Assembly (NCBI GenBank): GCA_964615375.1 | Contig: CAZTOW010000037.1 | Coordinates: 32,906 to 96,905, forward strand | Length of the DNA stretch: 64,000 nucleotides | Direction: 5' to 3' | From: CAZKWG01 sp964615375 | GTDB taxonomy: Bacteria; Myxococcota_A; UBA796; CAZKWG01 | Shown: positions 7,501-15,734 of the stretch, one piece after another | How the letters are laid out: each line of letters starts with the position of its first letter | Numbering within the stretch: position 1 is the stretch's first letter | Program-made: the position numbers and the translations under genes | The notes under the pieces: generated by a model | Databases searched by the model: none | The model's input: the letters and a program-made list of their open reading frames with translations, nothing else | Told to the model about the DNA's origin: nothing

Positions 7501-10052
7501 CCCTCCGCTCCGGCCGCTTCCAGGCCCGCGGGGTCGCCACCGCCTCCGAGTCCACGGCCCGCGAGCTGTCCTCGGCGGTCCACGCCGTCGCCCGGCTGGA
7601 CACGGACACGGAGCAGCGCTCGGTCCTGCCGCGCGTCGCCCCGACCGCGGAGCGCGCGCTTCGTCGCTCGATCTCCCGCGCCCTCGGCGCCTTCGCCCCC
7701 GAGCAGAGCCTGGCGCGGCCCACGCCGACCACGACGCCGGAGAGCGCGCCTTCCGCGCAGACCGTCGCGAGCCCGCGCGTCGCCCCGACCCGCGCGCCGC
7801 AGGTCCGCGTCGCCGCCGAGCGCCGCCCCGAGCTGGACGCCCGCGCCGCCCGCGCCGTCGAGCCCCGTCAGGAGCGCGGCGTCGAGGCTCCCGCGCCTCG
7901 TCCCGGCGCTTTCGTCCCGGTTCGCCTGCTGGAGGCCACCTTCGGCCCCGCCGCCCGCGGGGAGGCGGCCTCGCGCCCCGAGGGCGCCCGCGCCGGCGCC
8001 GTGCTCCGCGCCACCACCCGTGGAGAGTCCGGCTCCGAGGCTCAGCGTTCGCTGCTCCCCAGCGTCACGCCGCGCCTGGATCGCGCGCTCGCCCCGGCCC
8101 GTGCCGGTCGTCGCACGCTCTCGCTCTCCCGGGAGATCATCCTGCCCGCCCCGGCCCGCGCCGAGTCTCCGGCCACCTCGGAGTCCCCGGCGCCCATCTC
8201 CGGCGTCCGCGGCGTCGTTCGGGCGGGCGCCCGCAGCACGCTCACCGAGCGCCAGGGCTCGCTGACCCCCGCCGTGACCCCGCGTCGCGCGCAGGGTCCG
8301 GTCTCCCGCGCCCGCGCCGGCATCGCGTTCGCCCCCATCGCGTTCGCGCCGACCACGCTGAGCGCGCAGGAGACGCCGAGATCTCAGGGTTTTGAGCTCG
8401 ACGGTCGCGGCCCCGCCGTGGAGCTCCGCGGCTCCGTCGAGCGCCCGGCCCTCGGCGCGGTGGCTCGCGGCGAGAGGGCGCCTTCGGCCGGCTACACGGC
8501 CGTCCGCGCCCCGCACTCGGCCAGCGCCCGGCTCTCTCCGCGCCCGCGCGGCCCGCTCTCCTACGCCCGCGCCCCCGAGGCGATCCTGGCCCACGCGCCC
8601 GCGCAGAGCGTGGAGGCCGAGTCTGCGGCGCCGCGCGCTCTCGACCGCACGCGCACCCGCTCGGCCGCGATGGCCTCCCGCCCGCAGGGTCAGGCCCTCG
8701 CCCGGCTCCAGCAGCCGGCGACCGCGGGAGCCGGCGTCGTCCGCCTGATGTCGGAGGCTCGCGCGGTTCAGGAGGTGCTCACCGCCCTCTCGCGCAGCCC
8801 GGCCCGCCGCGACGCTCGCGTCCAGCGCGTCTCCGCCAGCGCGCGCCAGCTCCTGGGCGACGTGATGGCCGACGCCGCGCGCTCTCCGGTGGCCAGCGCC
8901 GCCTCTCGCGCCGCGCTCTCCGAGGTCCACGCCCTGCTCAGCGGCATGACCCCGACCGAGCCGACCGCCACGGCCCGCCGCGTCATCCCCGGCCGCACCC
9001 GCCGGTCTTCGATGGGCGCGCCGGATCTGCGGCTCCCCTCGCAGGTCCCCGCTCAGGCTCAGACCAGCGCGCCCGCGTCCGCGTCCGCGCCGGGCGCCGC
9101 GCCTCGCCGCACCCGCGATCGGCTCTCGCAGATCCGCGGCCTGGTCGGCGGAGCTTCGGCCGCTCAGCAGACGGAGTCCGCGCCCGCGGATCGCCTGACC
9201 CGGGCCCGCCGCTCGCGGCTGGAGCCCCGGCAGCGCCTCAGCGCGCGCACGCCGACGGCGGAGTCCATCCTGTTCGCCCGCCCCGAGGGCGCTGGTACGC
9301 CGGCTTCCGGTGGTGGTGGTGGTGGCGGCGGCGGTGGTGGCGCGCGGCGCGGCGGGCTCAACGAGACGCTCGGCGCCGTCGGGACGGGCGAGCTCGGGCC
9401 GGATCTGCCGAGCTGGGCCAACCGCTCGGTCGGTCAGACCCGGGTGCGCGGCACGGTCGGCGGTCTGATGGACGCGCTGGCGCGGGCGAAGAGCCCGACC
9501 GAGGTCGTGCGCGCCGTCGAGCGTCGGGACGCCGCGGTGCGCAACAACCGCACGCTGCCCGCGCCCGTGCTGCGGCTCATCGACGAGATCCGCTCGGAGG
9601 CCGCGGCGGAGGCCGAGGCTTCGGCGGCCGAGTACGCCGCGGCGATGGGCCTCCCCACGCCGGCCGCGCCCGGTCGCCGGGGCAACCCGCGCCAGGCCAC
9701 CTCCAGCCAGGTCTTCCGCGGGTTCACGAACCTCGGGCAGACGAAGCGCACGCAGGGCCAGGACGGGCTCGGCGCCGACCGGCTGATGAAGCTGGTCCGC
9801 AAGCTCCAGCAGCTCGTCTTCCTGGCCGACAGCCAGCGCGACGCGGCCATGCGTCAGGTGCGGCTCGCCGAGGACTCGGCCTCCGCCCGCGCCGAAGGTC
9901 AGGCGGCGCCCACCCAGTCTGGCGACTCCAAGAGCCAGCAGGTGGACGTCGAGGCCCTCGCGCAGGAGGTCATGCAGCACGTCCAGCGCGAGCTCGAGAG
10001 CCGTTCCGAGCGCCGCCAGGATGATCCGGACAACCGGTCGCCGTGGTGGTAG
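4545..10052 (+). CDS. Giant Ala/Arg/Pro/Ser-rich eCIS protein (1835 aa)
   Basis: This protein lies between tube and LysM baseplate genes. Almost the whole chain is low complexity, dominated by Ala, Arg, Pro and Ser with many VARxxSP-type runs, and should be largely disordered. Three parts look ordered. One is the N-terminal 60 residues (FFSRFGIGDPLNLD). The second is a roughly 100-residue helical module present twice (about 218-317 and 747-832, sharing LVA-EVE-ALP and GL-P--RRSPLV patterns). The third is the C-terminal 100 residues with a charged helix (VEALAQEVMQHVQRELESR) resembling the helix of the small Afp6-like proteins found at this locus position. Repeated LLP-VTPR-type motifs and an 11-Gly run also occur. 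No tape-measure gene is seen elsewhere, so a ruler or cargo scaffold is possible. The function is not known. Confidence 0.7.
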   Translation: MSERAMAGEPRRTLGERMSERMQARRARHRPSSHVSSFFSRFGIGDPLNLDAPAASKESGFFDLLRRMGQTEARRDHRFSRIFGRDAWTPFRRFGGEKPRLLAPSSLGSFGAGDFLLIRPSTQNPQVQEDPLAEQSVRRVPTRKPRLAGRQPKVKTSRAVRAALTAPPPPKAPRLPTMDVSLPRSGRSRDLTLAQTGAPSAPAPRPVRAKKARAPEMVSALPVLRSLERVAAAVAEPEKAAAVRRLAGELRQMSPKRWNAQIRATLRQIGAEDDVLVAEVESALPDTYVSPVTMAMSRAGDRPERGLKPVTRRSPLVRAALKEDRAAPAQHVRKVRAAAPRRLSTRAARARTQPRAPGARVSASSRASAGADGSEGPEPGPEAPKSLRRALREAGEALVLDPGLELEAALAGETEVEAPVRASRVRREPASVRAVRRAARGSFSGQRWADAATPQPSPAARPTRRARPARAGAPSSRAAQNAAAPLIRRVASRDERSGEIGLRPSFYSRLGLAAPVAHPTAAPTTSAEAPRLERLAASRVRRDARERAFEAAHAGPRAEAVRRRWPGEPGARSASIRTLAPTDLLLPRAPEPEVAPEQSSAVPAEKRVSSRVRALAPVLGRESRAATPEIRASARSVARPAARPSRAAAPSAASSSAALPRAAAAREEEIVSTSPGRAALRGAEREIAAFEAMERPERFIAEQTVAPATPAPRRAMDRAGERLSGAVVEAPAARTLREAAISAPSPRAVARVVQAIEALSSDAVDSRARAAVVRQALRELGPAGRLVAAEVEAALPAELARPETVAQARVGSTAKAPLGLRPILGRSPALVEIQAPPPVSAPEAAPAATPRAPSAVRAAARVAPARSARLSASPVARAAASVARLSSSPVARSTAARPAAATPVARAASPVAPERAVAPGAREKAARPVDLARSPVEAEILTETAAERPSASRPSARAMARAQEPAPTPTVAAVSETRAARSNGAALRSGRFQARGVATASESTARELSSAVHAVARLDTDTEQRSVLPRVAPTAERALRRSISRALGAFAPEQSLARPTPTTTPESAPSAQTVASPRVAPTRAPQVRVAAERRPELDARAARAVEPRQERGVEAPAPRPGAFVPVRLLEATFGPAARGEAASRPEGARAGAVLRATTRGESGSEAQRSLLPSVTPRLDRALAPARAGRRTLSLSREIILPAPARAESPATSESPAPISGVRGVVRAGARSTLTERQGSLTPAVTPRRAQGPVSRARAGIAFAPIAFAPTTLSAQETPRSQGFELDGRGPAVELRGSVERPALGAVARGERAPSAGYTAVRAPHSASARLSPRPRGPLSYARAPEAILAHAPAQSVEAESAAPRALDRTRTRSAAMASRPQGQALARLQQPATAGAGVVRLMSEARAVQEVLTALSRSPARRDARVQRVSASARQLLGDVMADAARSPVASAASRAALSEVHALLSGMTPTEPTATARRVIPGRTRRSSMGAPDLRLPSQVPAQAQTSAPASASAPGAAPRRTRDRLSQIRGLVGGASAAQQTESAPADRLTRARRSRLEPRQRLSARTPTAESILFARPEGAGTPASGGGGGGGGGGGARRGGLNETLGAVGTGELGPDLPSWANRSVGQTRVRGTVGGLMDALARAKSPTEVVRAVERRDAAVRNNRTLPAPVLRLIDEIRSEAAAEAEASAAEYAAAMGLPTPAAPGRRGNPRQATSSQVFRGFTNLGQTKRTQGQDGLGADRLMKLVRKLQQLVFLADSQRDAAMRQVRLAEDSASARAEGQAAPTQSGDSKSQQVDVEALAQEVMQHVQRELESRSERRQDDPDNRSPWW
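5196..5496 (+). repeat. Internal module copy 1 in the giant eCIS protein
   Basis: This encodes residues 218-317: a helical segment with LRQIGAEDDVLVAEVESALP followed by PERGLKPVTRRSPLVRAA. It matches the segment encoded at 6783-7040 in the order of its elements, which indicates an old duplication inside a disordered chain. Confidence 0.65.
6783..7040 (+). repeat. Internal module copy 2 in the giant eCIS protein
   Basis: This encodes residues 747-832: LRELGPAGRLVAAEVEAALP followed by KAPLGLRPILGRSPALVE. It is the partner of the copy at 5196-5496. A weaker third relative may lie around residues 1400-1470 (ARAVQEVLTALSRSPARRDA). Confidence 0.65.
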
Positions 10053-10113
10053 CCTGATAAACTAATAAGGTTAACAATCTCCCGAATCTCCTTCCTCTGA
10101 CGAGGGCAAACCG

Positions 10114-10758
10114 ATGAGCGGCGTCTCCAAGGCATTCTTCTACGGCGTAGACGGCGGCGAGTCCTTCGAGGTCCAGTACAACCCGAAGGAGCTCAAGTTC
10201 GACAAGCCGGTGTCCTGGAAGGAGCACGACGACCAGGGCCAGGCTGGCGCGCTCGAGTTCCAGAAGGTCACGCCGGCGACCATCCAGATCGAGCTCATCT
10301 TCGACACCACGAAGGACGGCGCCGACGTGCGCGACGCCTGGGTGGAGAAGCTGCTCTCGCTCACCAACCCGGAGGCCACGCCCGGCGACGGCGAGAGCGC
10401 GGAGCTCGGCAAGAAGCGCCCGCCCATCGTCTGGTTCTTCTGGGGCAGCTTCGACTTCTACGGCGTCATCGAGAGCGTGAACGCGACCTACATCATGTAC
10501 GCGTCGAACGGCAACCCCGTCCGCGCCAAGGTCACGGTCAAGATGAAGGAGTGGACGCCCAAGACGAACTACTCGTCGGGCGGGAGCAGCGACGGCTATG
10601 GCTCCGAGCCGGTCAAGCTCGTGCAGCTCGCCGCGGGCCAGACCGTCTCCTCGCTCGCGGCCGCCAACGGCACCACCGCTCAGGCCATCGGCGAGGCCAA
10701 CGGCCTCGACGATCTCATGGACGTCCCCGCCGGCACCACCCTCGTGGTCCCGGTCTGA
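10114..10758 (+). CDS. LysM-domain baseplate protein, Afp7-like (214 aa)
   Basis: This is a baseplate/hub adaptor of the injection system. Residues 1-150 form the gp53/Afp7-like beta domain (GESFEVQYNPKELKFDKPVS, then IQIELIFDTTKDG and FFWGSFDFYGVIES). After a Gly/Ser linker, residues 168-214 form a LysM fold (LAAGQTVSSLAAANGTTAQ, then VPAGTTLVVP). In Afp-type particles this protein joins the spike hub to the first tube ring. The gene is 61 bases after the giant gene; the gap is AT-rich. It is 18 bases ahead of the hub gene, so the two are probably co-transcribed. Confidence 0.9.
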   Translation: MSGVSKAFFYGVDGGESFEVQYNPKELKFDKPVSWKEHDDQGQAGALEFQKVTPATIQIELIFDTTKDGADVRDAWVEKLLSLTNPEATPGDGESAELGKKRPPIVWFFWGSFDFYGVIESVNATYIMYASNGNPVRAKVTVKMKEWTPKTNYSSGGSSDGYGSEPVKLVQLAAGQTVSSLAAANGTTAQAIGEANGLDDLMDVPAGTTLVVPV

Positions 10759-10776
10759 CAGGGAGGAGGCTGCGCC

Positions 10777-11817
10777 ATGTCTTCCGGTTCGAGCCTGGTC
10801 CGTAGCGCGACCAGCTACAAGGTCTCCTGCGGGGGGACCACCTTCGAGCAGACGGGCAACGACGGCATGCAGCGCCTGGTGATCGAGGATCACCAGGACG
10901 CCTGCGACATGCTCACCATGACGGTGGGCGGCACGGAGAGCCAGCCCAGCTGGAGCTTCGAGATCGGCGACACCGTCGAGGGTCAGATCGGCTCGGGCTC
11001 CGTCAACCTGTTCAAGGGCGAGATCATCTCGGTCGAGCCCGGGTTCCAGGTGGAGGGCATCTCCAGCATGACCATCCGGGCGCTGGACAACGCGCACCGG
11101 CTGGGCCGCGGCCGCAAGACCCGCTTCTGGAACGACATGAAGGACTCGGACGTCGCCAGCGAGGTGGGGGCGGAGTGCGGGCTCTCGGTGGACGCCGACG
11201 CCACGGAGGAGACGCACCCCTACATCCTCCAGCGCAACGAGAGCAACATCGCGTTCCTGAAGCGCCTGGCCGCGCGCAACAATTTCCTGTGCACCGTGCG
11301 CGACGGGAAGCTGCAGTTCAAGAAGGCGACCTTCTCCGGCACCACCACCGAGGTGAAGATGGGCGAGTCCCTCCGCTCGGTGCGCTTCTCCTACAACACC
11401 TCGGACATGGTCCAGAAGGTCATCGTCCGCGGGTGGGACATCAAGAAGAAGGAGGAGATCGTCGGCCAGGCCACCACGGGCGACGTGACCAAGATCGGCG
11501 GCGGGCAGCTCGGCGCCGATCTGGCGGGCAAGTTCGGCGACGCCACCGCCTACATCACCGACGTGCCGGTCACCTCTCAGGCGATGGCGAACGCGGTTGC
11601 AAAGGCGGAGATGGAGCGCATCGCCAGACAATTCTGCCATGGAACGGGATCGATCCAGGGCAACGATGCAGTGCGGGCCGGGAGCATGATAAACTTCTCT
11701 GGCCTGTCCACCCCGCGGGACGGGAAGTACTACATCGTCTCCTCCCGGCATGTGATCAGCAACAGGTCGGGCTACTCGACGGAGTTCACCTTCTGTAGCA
11801 ACACCTACGGGAGCTGA
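10777..11817 (+). CDS. Baseplate hub, gpD/gp27-like part of VgrG (346 aa)
   Basis: This is the phage late-control D family: the gp27-like hub that starts the tube and holds the spike. The N-terminal beta-barrel pattern (DACDMLTMTVGG, then FEIGDTVEGQIG and FKGEIISVEPGF) and the central YILQRNESNIAFLKRLAA motif are diagnostic. The protein ends at about residue 346, after the second hub domain (RAGSMINFSGLSTPRDGKYY). It lacks the OB-fold and beta-helix spike present in the longer Afp8 and VgrG proteins. The spike must therefore be a separate gene, and none is seen in this window. The start ATG 10777 has GGAGG about ten bases upstream. Confidence 0.9.
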   Translation: MSSGSSLVRSATSYKVSCGGTTFEQTGNDGMQRLVIEDHQDACDMLTMTVGGTESQPSWSFEIGDTVEGQIGSGSVNLFKGEIISVEPGFQVEGISSMTIRALDNAHRLGRGRKTRFWNDMKDSDVASEVGAECGLSVDADATEETHPYILQRNESNIAFLKRLAARNNFLCTVRDGKLQFKKATFSGTTTEVKMGESLRSVRFSYNTSDMVQKVIVRGWDIKKKEEIVGQATTGDVTKIGGGQLGADLAGKFGDATAYITDVPVTSQAMANAVAKAEMERIARQFCHGTGSIQGNDAVRAGSMINFSGLSTPRDGKYYIVSSRHVISNRSGYSTEFTFCSNTYGS

Positions 11818-11835
11818 AGCCGCACCAGGATCCGC

Positions 11836-12234
11836 ATGGCTATCCGCAAGGAGTTCCTCGGGAGGGGATGGGCCTTCCCGTTCCACTTCGACCCGGCCTC
11901 CGGCCGGGTCGCGCTGTCTGAGTACGAAGAGAACATCCGGCAGAACATCTCGATCATCCTCGGCACGCGGCCAGGGGAGCGTCAGATGCTGCCGAATTTC
12001 GGCTGCCGCGTGCACGAGTTCCTCTTCGCGCCGGCCACGCAGGCGAACGCGCAAATCGTGGCGCGCCATGTGCGCGACGCGCTGGAGAGCTGGGAGCCTC
12101 GGATCGAAGTGCTCAAGGTCAAGAGCGCGGCCGAGCCCGGGGGTGCCCTGCGCATCGACGTGGAGTACAAGATCACGTCAACCAGCGCGGTGCAGAACCT
12201 CACGCAGGTCATCTCGAACGCAGGGAATCGCTGA
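11836..12234 (+). CDS. gp25/gpW-like baseplate wedge protein (132 aa)
   Basis: This small baseplate wedge protein nucleates sheath assembly. It has the family signature ENIRQNISIILGTRPGERQM followed by PNFGCRVHEFLFAP, and a C-terminal beta hairpin (LRIDVEYKITSTSA). Its length is typical for Afp9 and gp25. The stop codon overlaps the ATG of the baseplate J gene (TGATG at 12232-12236), indicating translational coupling. Confidence 0.94.
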   Translation: MAIRKEFLGRGWAFPFHFDPASGRVALSEYEENIRQNISIILGTRPGERQMLPNFGCRVHEFLFAPATQANAQIVARHVRDALESWEPRIEVLKVKSAAEPGGALRIDVEYKITSTSAVQNLTQVISNAGNR

Positions 12235-15200
12235 TGCCGATCAAGCCTCCGAACCTCGACGACCGCCGTTACGCGGACATCGTCGCGGAAGCTCGGGCCC
12301 TGATACCCCAGTATTGCCCGGAATGGACGAATTTCAACGACGCCGACCCGGGGATGACCCTCGTCCAGCTCTTCGCCTGGATGACCGAGCTCATCATCTA
12401 CCGGCTCAACCGCGTCCCGGACAAGACCTACATCCACTTCCTGAACTTCATCGGCGAGGAGCGGCGGCGCGCGCGCCCGGCCGTGGCGCCGCTGACGTTC
12501 ACGGTGCGCACGGGAAAGCCCGCGGAGGTCCACGCCTTCGCCCGCTACTCCACGCGGCAGCGTGAGGACAACGTCGCGCTGGACTTCGTCACCGTGGACC
12601 GGCTCACGGTCCACGACGCGAAGATCACCCGGGTCATGGCGGTCAAGGGCGGCCCGGTCCCGGCGGTGCGCGAGATCCCCTTCACCCAGATGGACAACCA
12701 CAGCTCCGCGCTGCTCTTCAGCGGCGGGCGCGGCGCGCAGTTCTTCGATCTGGACCCGGAAGACTACGGTCCCGACGCCTACACCCAGAACCAGTACTTC
12801 TACATCTCGCACGACGACTTCCGCTTGATGAACATCAAGCCGGAGGAGGGTCGGCGCCTGGGCCGCCTGCGCGTGCGCCGGGCCGCGAACGACAACCTCC
12901 CCATCGCCGCCTTCTTCGAGTGGGAGTACCCGACGGCCAACGGCTGGGTGCCCATCGAGGCGGAGCCGGAGAAGGACGAGGTCCTGGGCATGCCCGAGCT
13001 GGCGCTGGTCACGGCCATGCCCGGCATCGTGCCCCAGACCTTCCAGGTGGGCGATCTGGTGCCCGAGCCGGTCGCCAACGAGAAGTGGTGGATCCGCGGG
13101 CGGCTGGAGTACGAGCGCTGGCTCGCCAACCGGATGCTCGAGGATCTCGAGATCTTCTGGAAGGACGACCGCGGCGGTGAGGAGCGGTCCATCAACAACT
13201 GGGAGGTCCGCGCCCGGGGCCGCACGCTGGAGTTCTTCCTCCAGGACGTCCCGCCCATCCGCGGCGGCTGGACCATCCGGCTGGCCATGGTCGATCGCGC
13301 CGTCCCCGCCGGCAAGAACTCCTACCTGCCGCGCTATCGCTGGTACTACCGGCGCGGCGAGCTCTGGGAGGAGATCCCCCGCGATCGCCTGCGGACCGAG
13401 GGCACCATGGTGCTCATCACCGGCCCGCTCACCGACATGGCGACCGACGGCTACAACATCCGCGCCGAGCGCGTGGAGACCGTCTTCATCCGCGGCTTCT
13501 GCCCCGATCTCGAGCTGGACCTGACCTGGATCCGGCCCATCGAGCTCCGCATGTTCGCCGGCGACGACCCGCGGCGCGTGGAGGAGATGCTGATCGGCGA
13601 GGGCCCCTGGTCGCCCTTCCAGATCGCCCCCGTGGTGCCGCCCACCATCGGCCGCAAGTGGTACATCGGCTCCGATCTCTTCGAGAACCGGCGCAAGGCG
13701 CCGATCCTGCTGGAGATGGAGATCGGCTTCGAGATGAACGGCGAGCTCATCGTCGAGCCGAAGGATCTCTACCTCTTGCAGATGACCTACCGCGCCGAGG
13801 ACAACTGGCGCGTGGTCTACACCGAGGACAAGATCTACAGCGGGTTTACGTTCTCGCAGCTCGACGAGGAGGGCAGCAAGCGCGCGGCCCGGCGGAAGAT
13901 CCGCATCGTGCTGGACCCGAAGACCCAGCTCAAGGATCTGGGCCGCCACGAGATGGCCGGGGTCGAGACCACCTGGGTCCGCCTGGAGATCTTGAAGGCC
14001 AGCCTGACGGGCCAGGACGAGAAGAAGGTCCAGCACCCGATCATCCCGCGCATCTACAGCGTGCAGCTCACGGTGGACAAGACCATCGGTCAGGACACCT
14101 ACGAGCAGCCCATGCCCGGCCCGCGCATGGCGCAGCTCGACCACCGCGACCAGAACCGCCGCCTGACCCGGGTGCTCACCCGCTCGGTCGGCCGCCTCTC
14201 CGAGTTCTTCCCCTTCTACCCCTTCGTCGAGATCGCCGAGCCGAACCAGGCGCTCTACCTGCAGTTCGACAAGGCGCTGCCCACCGGCATGCGCCACGCG
14301 ATCCAGTTCCGCTGCCGCGGGGAGACCTTCCTGCCGCTGGGCATGGGCGTGGAGTGGGAGCTGCTCGAGCAGCGCGAGCACGCCCGCACCGGCTGGCGGC
14401 GGGTGCGCTCCAGCCAGCAGTCCGACGACGGCACCGTGCGCCCCTCCTATGACATGGCGCGCTCGGGCACGCTGGAGTTCCCGCTGCCCGAGGTCCCGCA
14501 GGTCCCGCCCGACGGCTTCTGGCTGCGCGGGCGCTTCTCGCTGCCGTCCGGCGCCGGGCTGGAGAACATCCCCGCCCTGCCCCCGGTCACGCACATCCTG
14601 CTGAACACGGTCGACGCGGTGAACCTGCACACGGTCCGCATCGAGCGCTACAGCGGGCTCGGCGTGCCGAACCAGGTCGTGCAGCTCATGAAGAAGCCGG
14701 TCTTCCTGCACGGGGGCGAGGGCGAGCGCCCGCTGTTCCCGCGCCCCGAGCTCTTCGACGATCTGAAGGTGCAGATCATTCGAGAGGACGGGACCAAGGA
14801 GAGCTGGCTCCCCGCGCGCGAGGGCAACCTGCTGACGGCGGGCAAGGACGACCGCGTCTTCGTGGTCGATCCGGTCGAGGGCACGCTGACCTTCGGCAAC
14901 GGCATCCGCGGCCGGATGCTGCCGGTGGGCTCGAACAACGTCGAGATCGAGTTCTACCGGGTCATCCCGGGCGCCCAGGGCAACGTGGCGCCGAACCAGA
15001 TCGTCGTCGCCGAGTCCCTGGCCGACTCCGTGGAGGTCACGAACCTGCTCCCCGCCAGCGGCGGGCGCGACGCCGAGACCATCGAGGAGATCGTGCGGCG
15101 CGCGCCGAGCCTGCTGACCAGCCGCGACCGCGCCGTCACCCGCTCGGACTTCGAGATCATCGCCCGCGAGGCCTCGAACGAGGTGGCCCGCGCCGCCTGC

Positions 15201-15734
15201 CCCGGCACCATGGGCGCCGACGGCCAGGTGGAGGTGATCATCCTACCCGGTCGCCGCGAGGGTGAGCAGATCCCTGACCCCTTCCTGGCGTCCGGCCTCC
15301 GCGACCACGTCCAGAACTACCTGAAGCGCCGCAGCCTCATCAACGTGGAGCCGGTGGTCCGCCTGGCGAAGTTCTGCGCGATCGACGTCTCCGTCACGCT
15401 GCGCCTGCGCCCGAACGCCAACGTGCTGCAGGTGCGCGAGGCCGCCGCGGGCTGGGTGAGCCGCTTCCTCGACCCCTACGCGGGCGGGCTGGACGCCGAG
15501 GGCTGGCCCTTTGGCGGCACGCTCTACGCCCCGGACTTCGCCCGCATGGTCACGGACATCCCCGAGGTGCGCCACATCGTGGATGTGCAGCTCTACGACA
15601 TGAGCGCCCCGGAGAAGGCGCGCTCGGCCCCGGGCTGGGAGGAGGGTCAGGGCGTCAGCGAGCTCGTCCTCGTCGATCACGACCTCTTCGTCGTGCGCCG
15701 CGTCCGCGTCCGCACCGAGGAGGCTGACGAATGA
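12234..15734 (+). CDS. Baseplate J-like protein (1166 aa)
   Basis: This is the large baseplate wedge component (Afp11 or gpJ type). The N-terminus has the conserved FNDADPGMTLVQLFAWMTE and IYRLNRVPDKTYIHFLNFIG motifs of eCIS 'putative baseplate assembly' proteins. The gpJ core lies in the C-terminal third with GTLTFGNGIRGRMLPVGSNN, then LPASGGRDAETIEEIV and LLTSRDRAVTRSDFEII. It overlaps the gp25 gene upstream and tail protein I downstream (ATGA at 15731). With gp25 and protein I it forms the wedge that ties the sheath to the hub. Confidence 0.94.
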   Translation: MPIKPPNLDDRRYADIVAEARALIPQYCPEWTNFNDADPGMTLVQLFAWMTELIIYRLNRVPDKTYIHFLNFIGEERRRARPAVAPLTFTVRTGKPAEVHAFARYSTRQREDNVALDFVTVDRLTVHDAKITRVMAVKGGPVPAVREIPFTQMDNHSSALLFSGGRGAQFFDLDPEDYGPDAYTQNQYFYISHDDFRLMNIKPEEGRRLGRLRVRRAANDNLPIAAFFEWEYPTANGWVPIEAEPEKDEVLGMPELALVTAMPGIVPQTFQVGDLVPEPVANEKWWIRGRLEYERWLANRMLEDLEIFWKDDRGGEERSINNWEVRARGRTLEFFLQDVPPIRGGWTIRLAMVDRAVPAGKNSYLPRYRWYYRRGELWEEIPRDRLRTEGTMVLITGPLTDMATDGYNIRAERVETVFIRGFCPDLELDLTWIRPIELRMFAGDDPRRVEEMLIGEGPWSPFQIAPVVPPTIGRKWYIGSDLFENRRKAPILLEMEIGFEMNGELIVEPKDLYLLQMTYRAEDNWRVVYTEDKIYSGFTFSQLDEEGSKRAARRKIRIVLDPKTQLKDLGRHEMAGVETTWVRLEILKASLTGQDEKKVQHPIIPRIYSVQLTVDKTIGQDTYEQPMPGPRMAQLDHRDQNRRLTRVLTRSVGRLSEFFPFYPFVEIAEPNQALYLQFDKALPTGMRHAIQFRCRGETFLPLGMGVEWELLEQREHARTGWRRVRSSQQSDDGTVRPSYDMARSGTLEFPLPEVPQVPPDGFWLRGRFSLPSGAGLENIPALPPVTHILLNTVDAVNLHTVRIERYSGLGVPNQVVQLMKKPVFLHGGEGERPLFPRPELFDDLKVQIIREDGTKESWLPAREGNLLTAGKDDRVFVVDPVEGTLTFGNGIRGRMLPVGSNNVEIEFYRVIPGAQGNVAPNQIVVAESLADSVEVTNLLPASGGRDAETIEEIVRRAPSLLTSRDRAVTRSDFEIIAREASNEVARAACPGTMGADGQVEVIILPGRREGEQIPDPFLASGLRDHVQNYLKRRSLINVEPVVRLAKFCAIDVSVTLRLRPNANVLQVREAAAGWVSRFLDPYAGGLDAEGWPFGGTLYAPDFARMVTDIPEVRHIVDVQLYDMSAPEKARSAPGWEEGQGVSELVLVDHDLFVVRRVRVRTEEADE

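Noticed and set aside
5664..9980. 1438-codon minus-strand frame opposite the giant eCIS gene
   Set aside because: It is Gly/Arg/Leu-rich shadow coding with no start context. The plus frame has a ribosome site, ordered ends and the operon direction.
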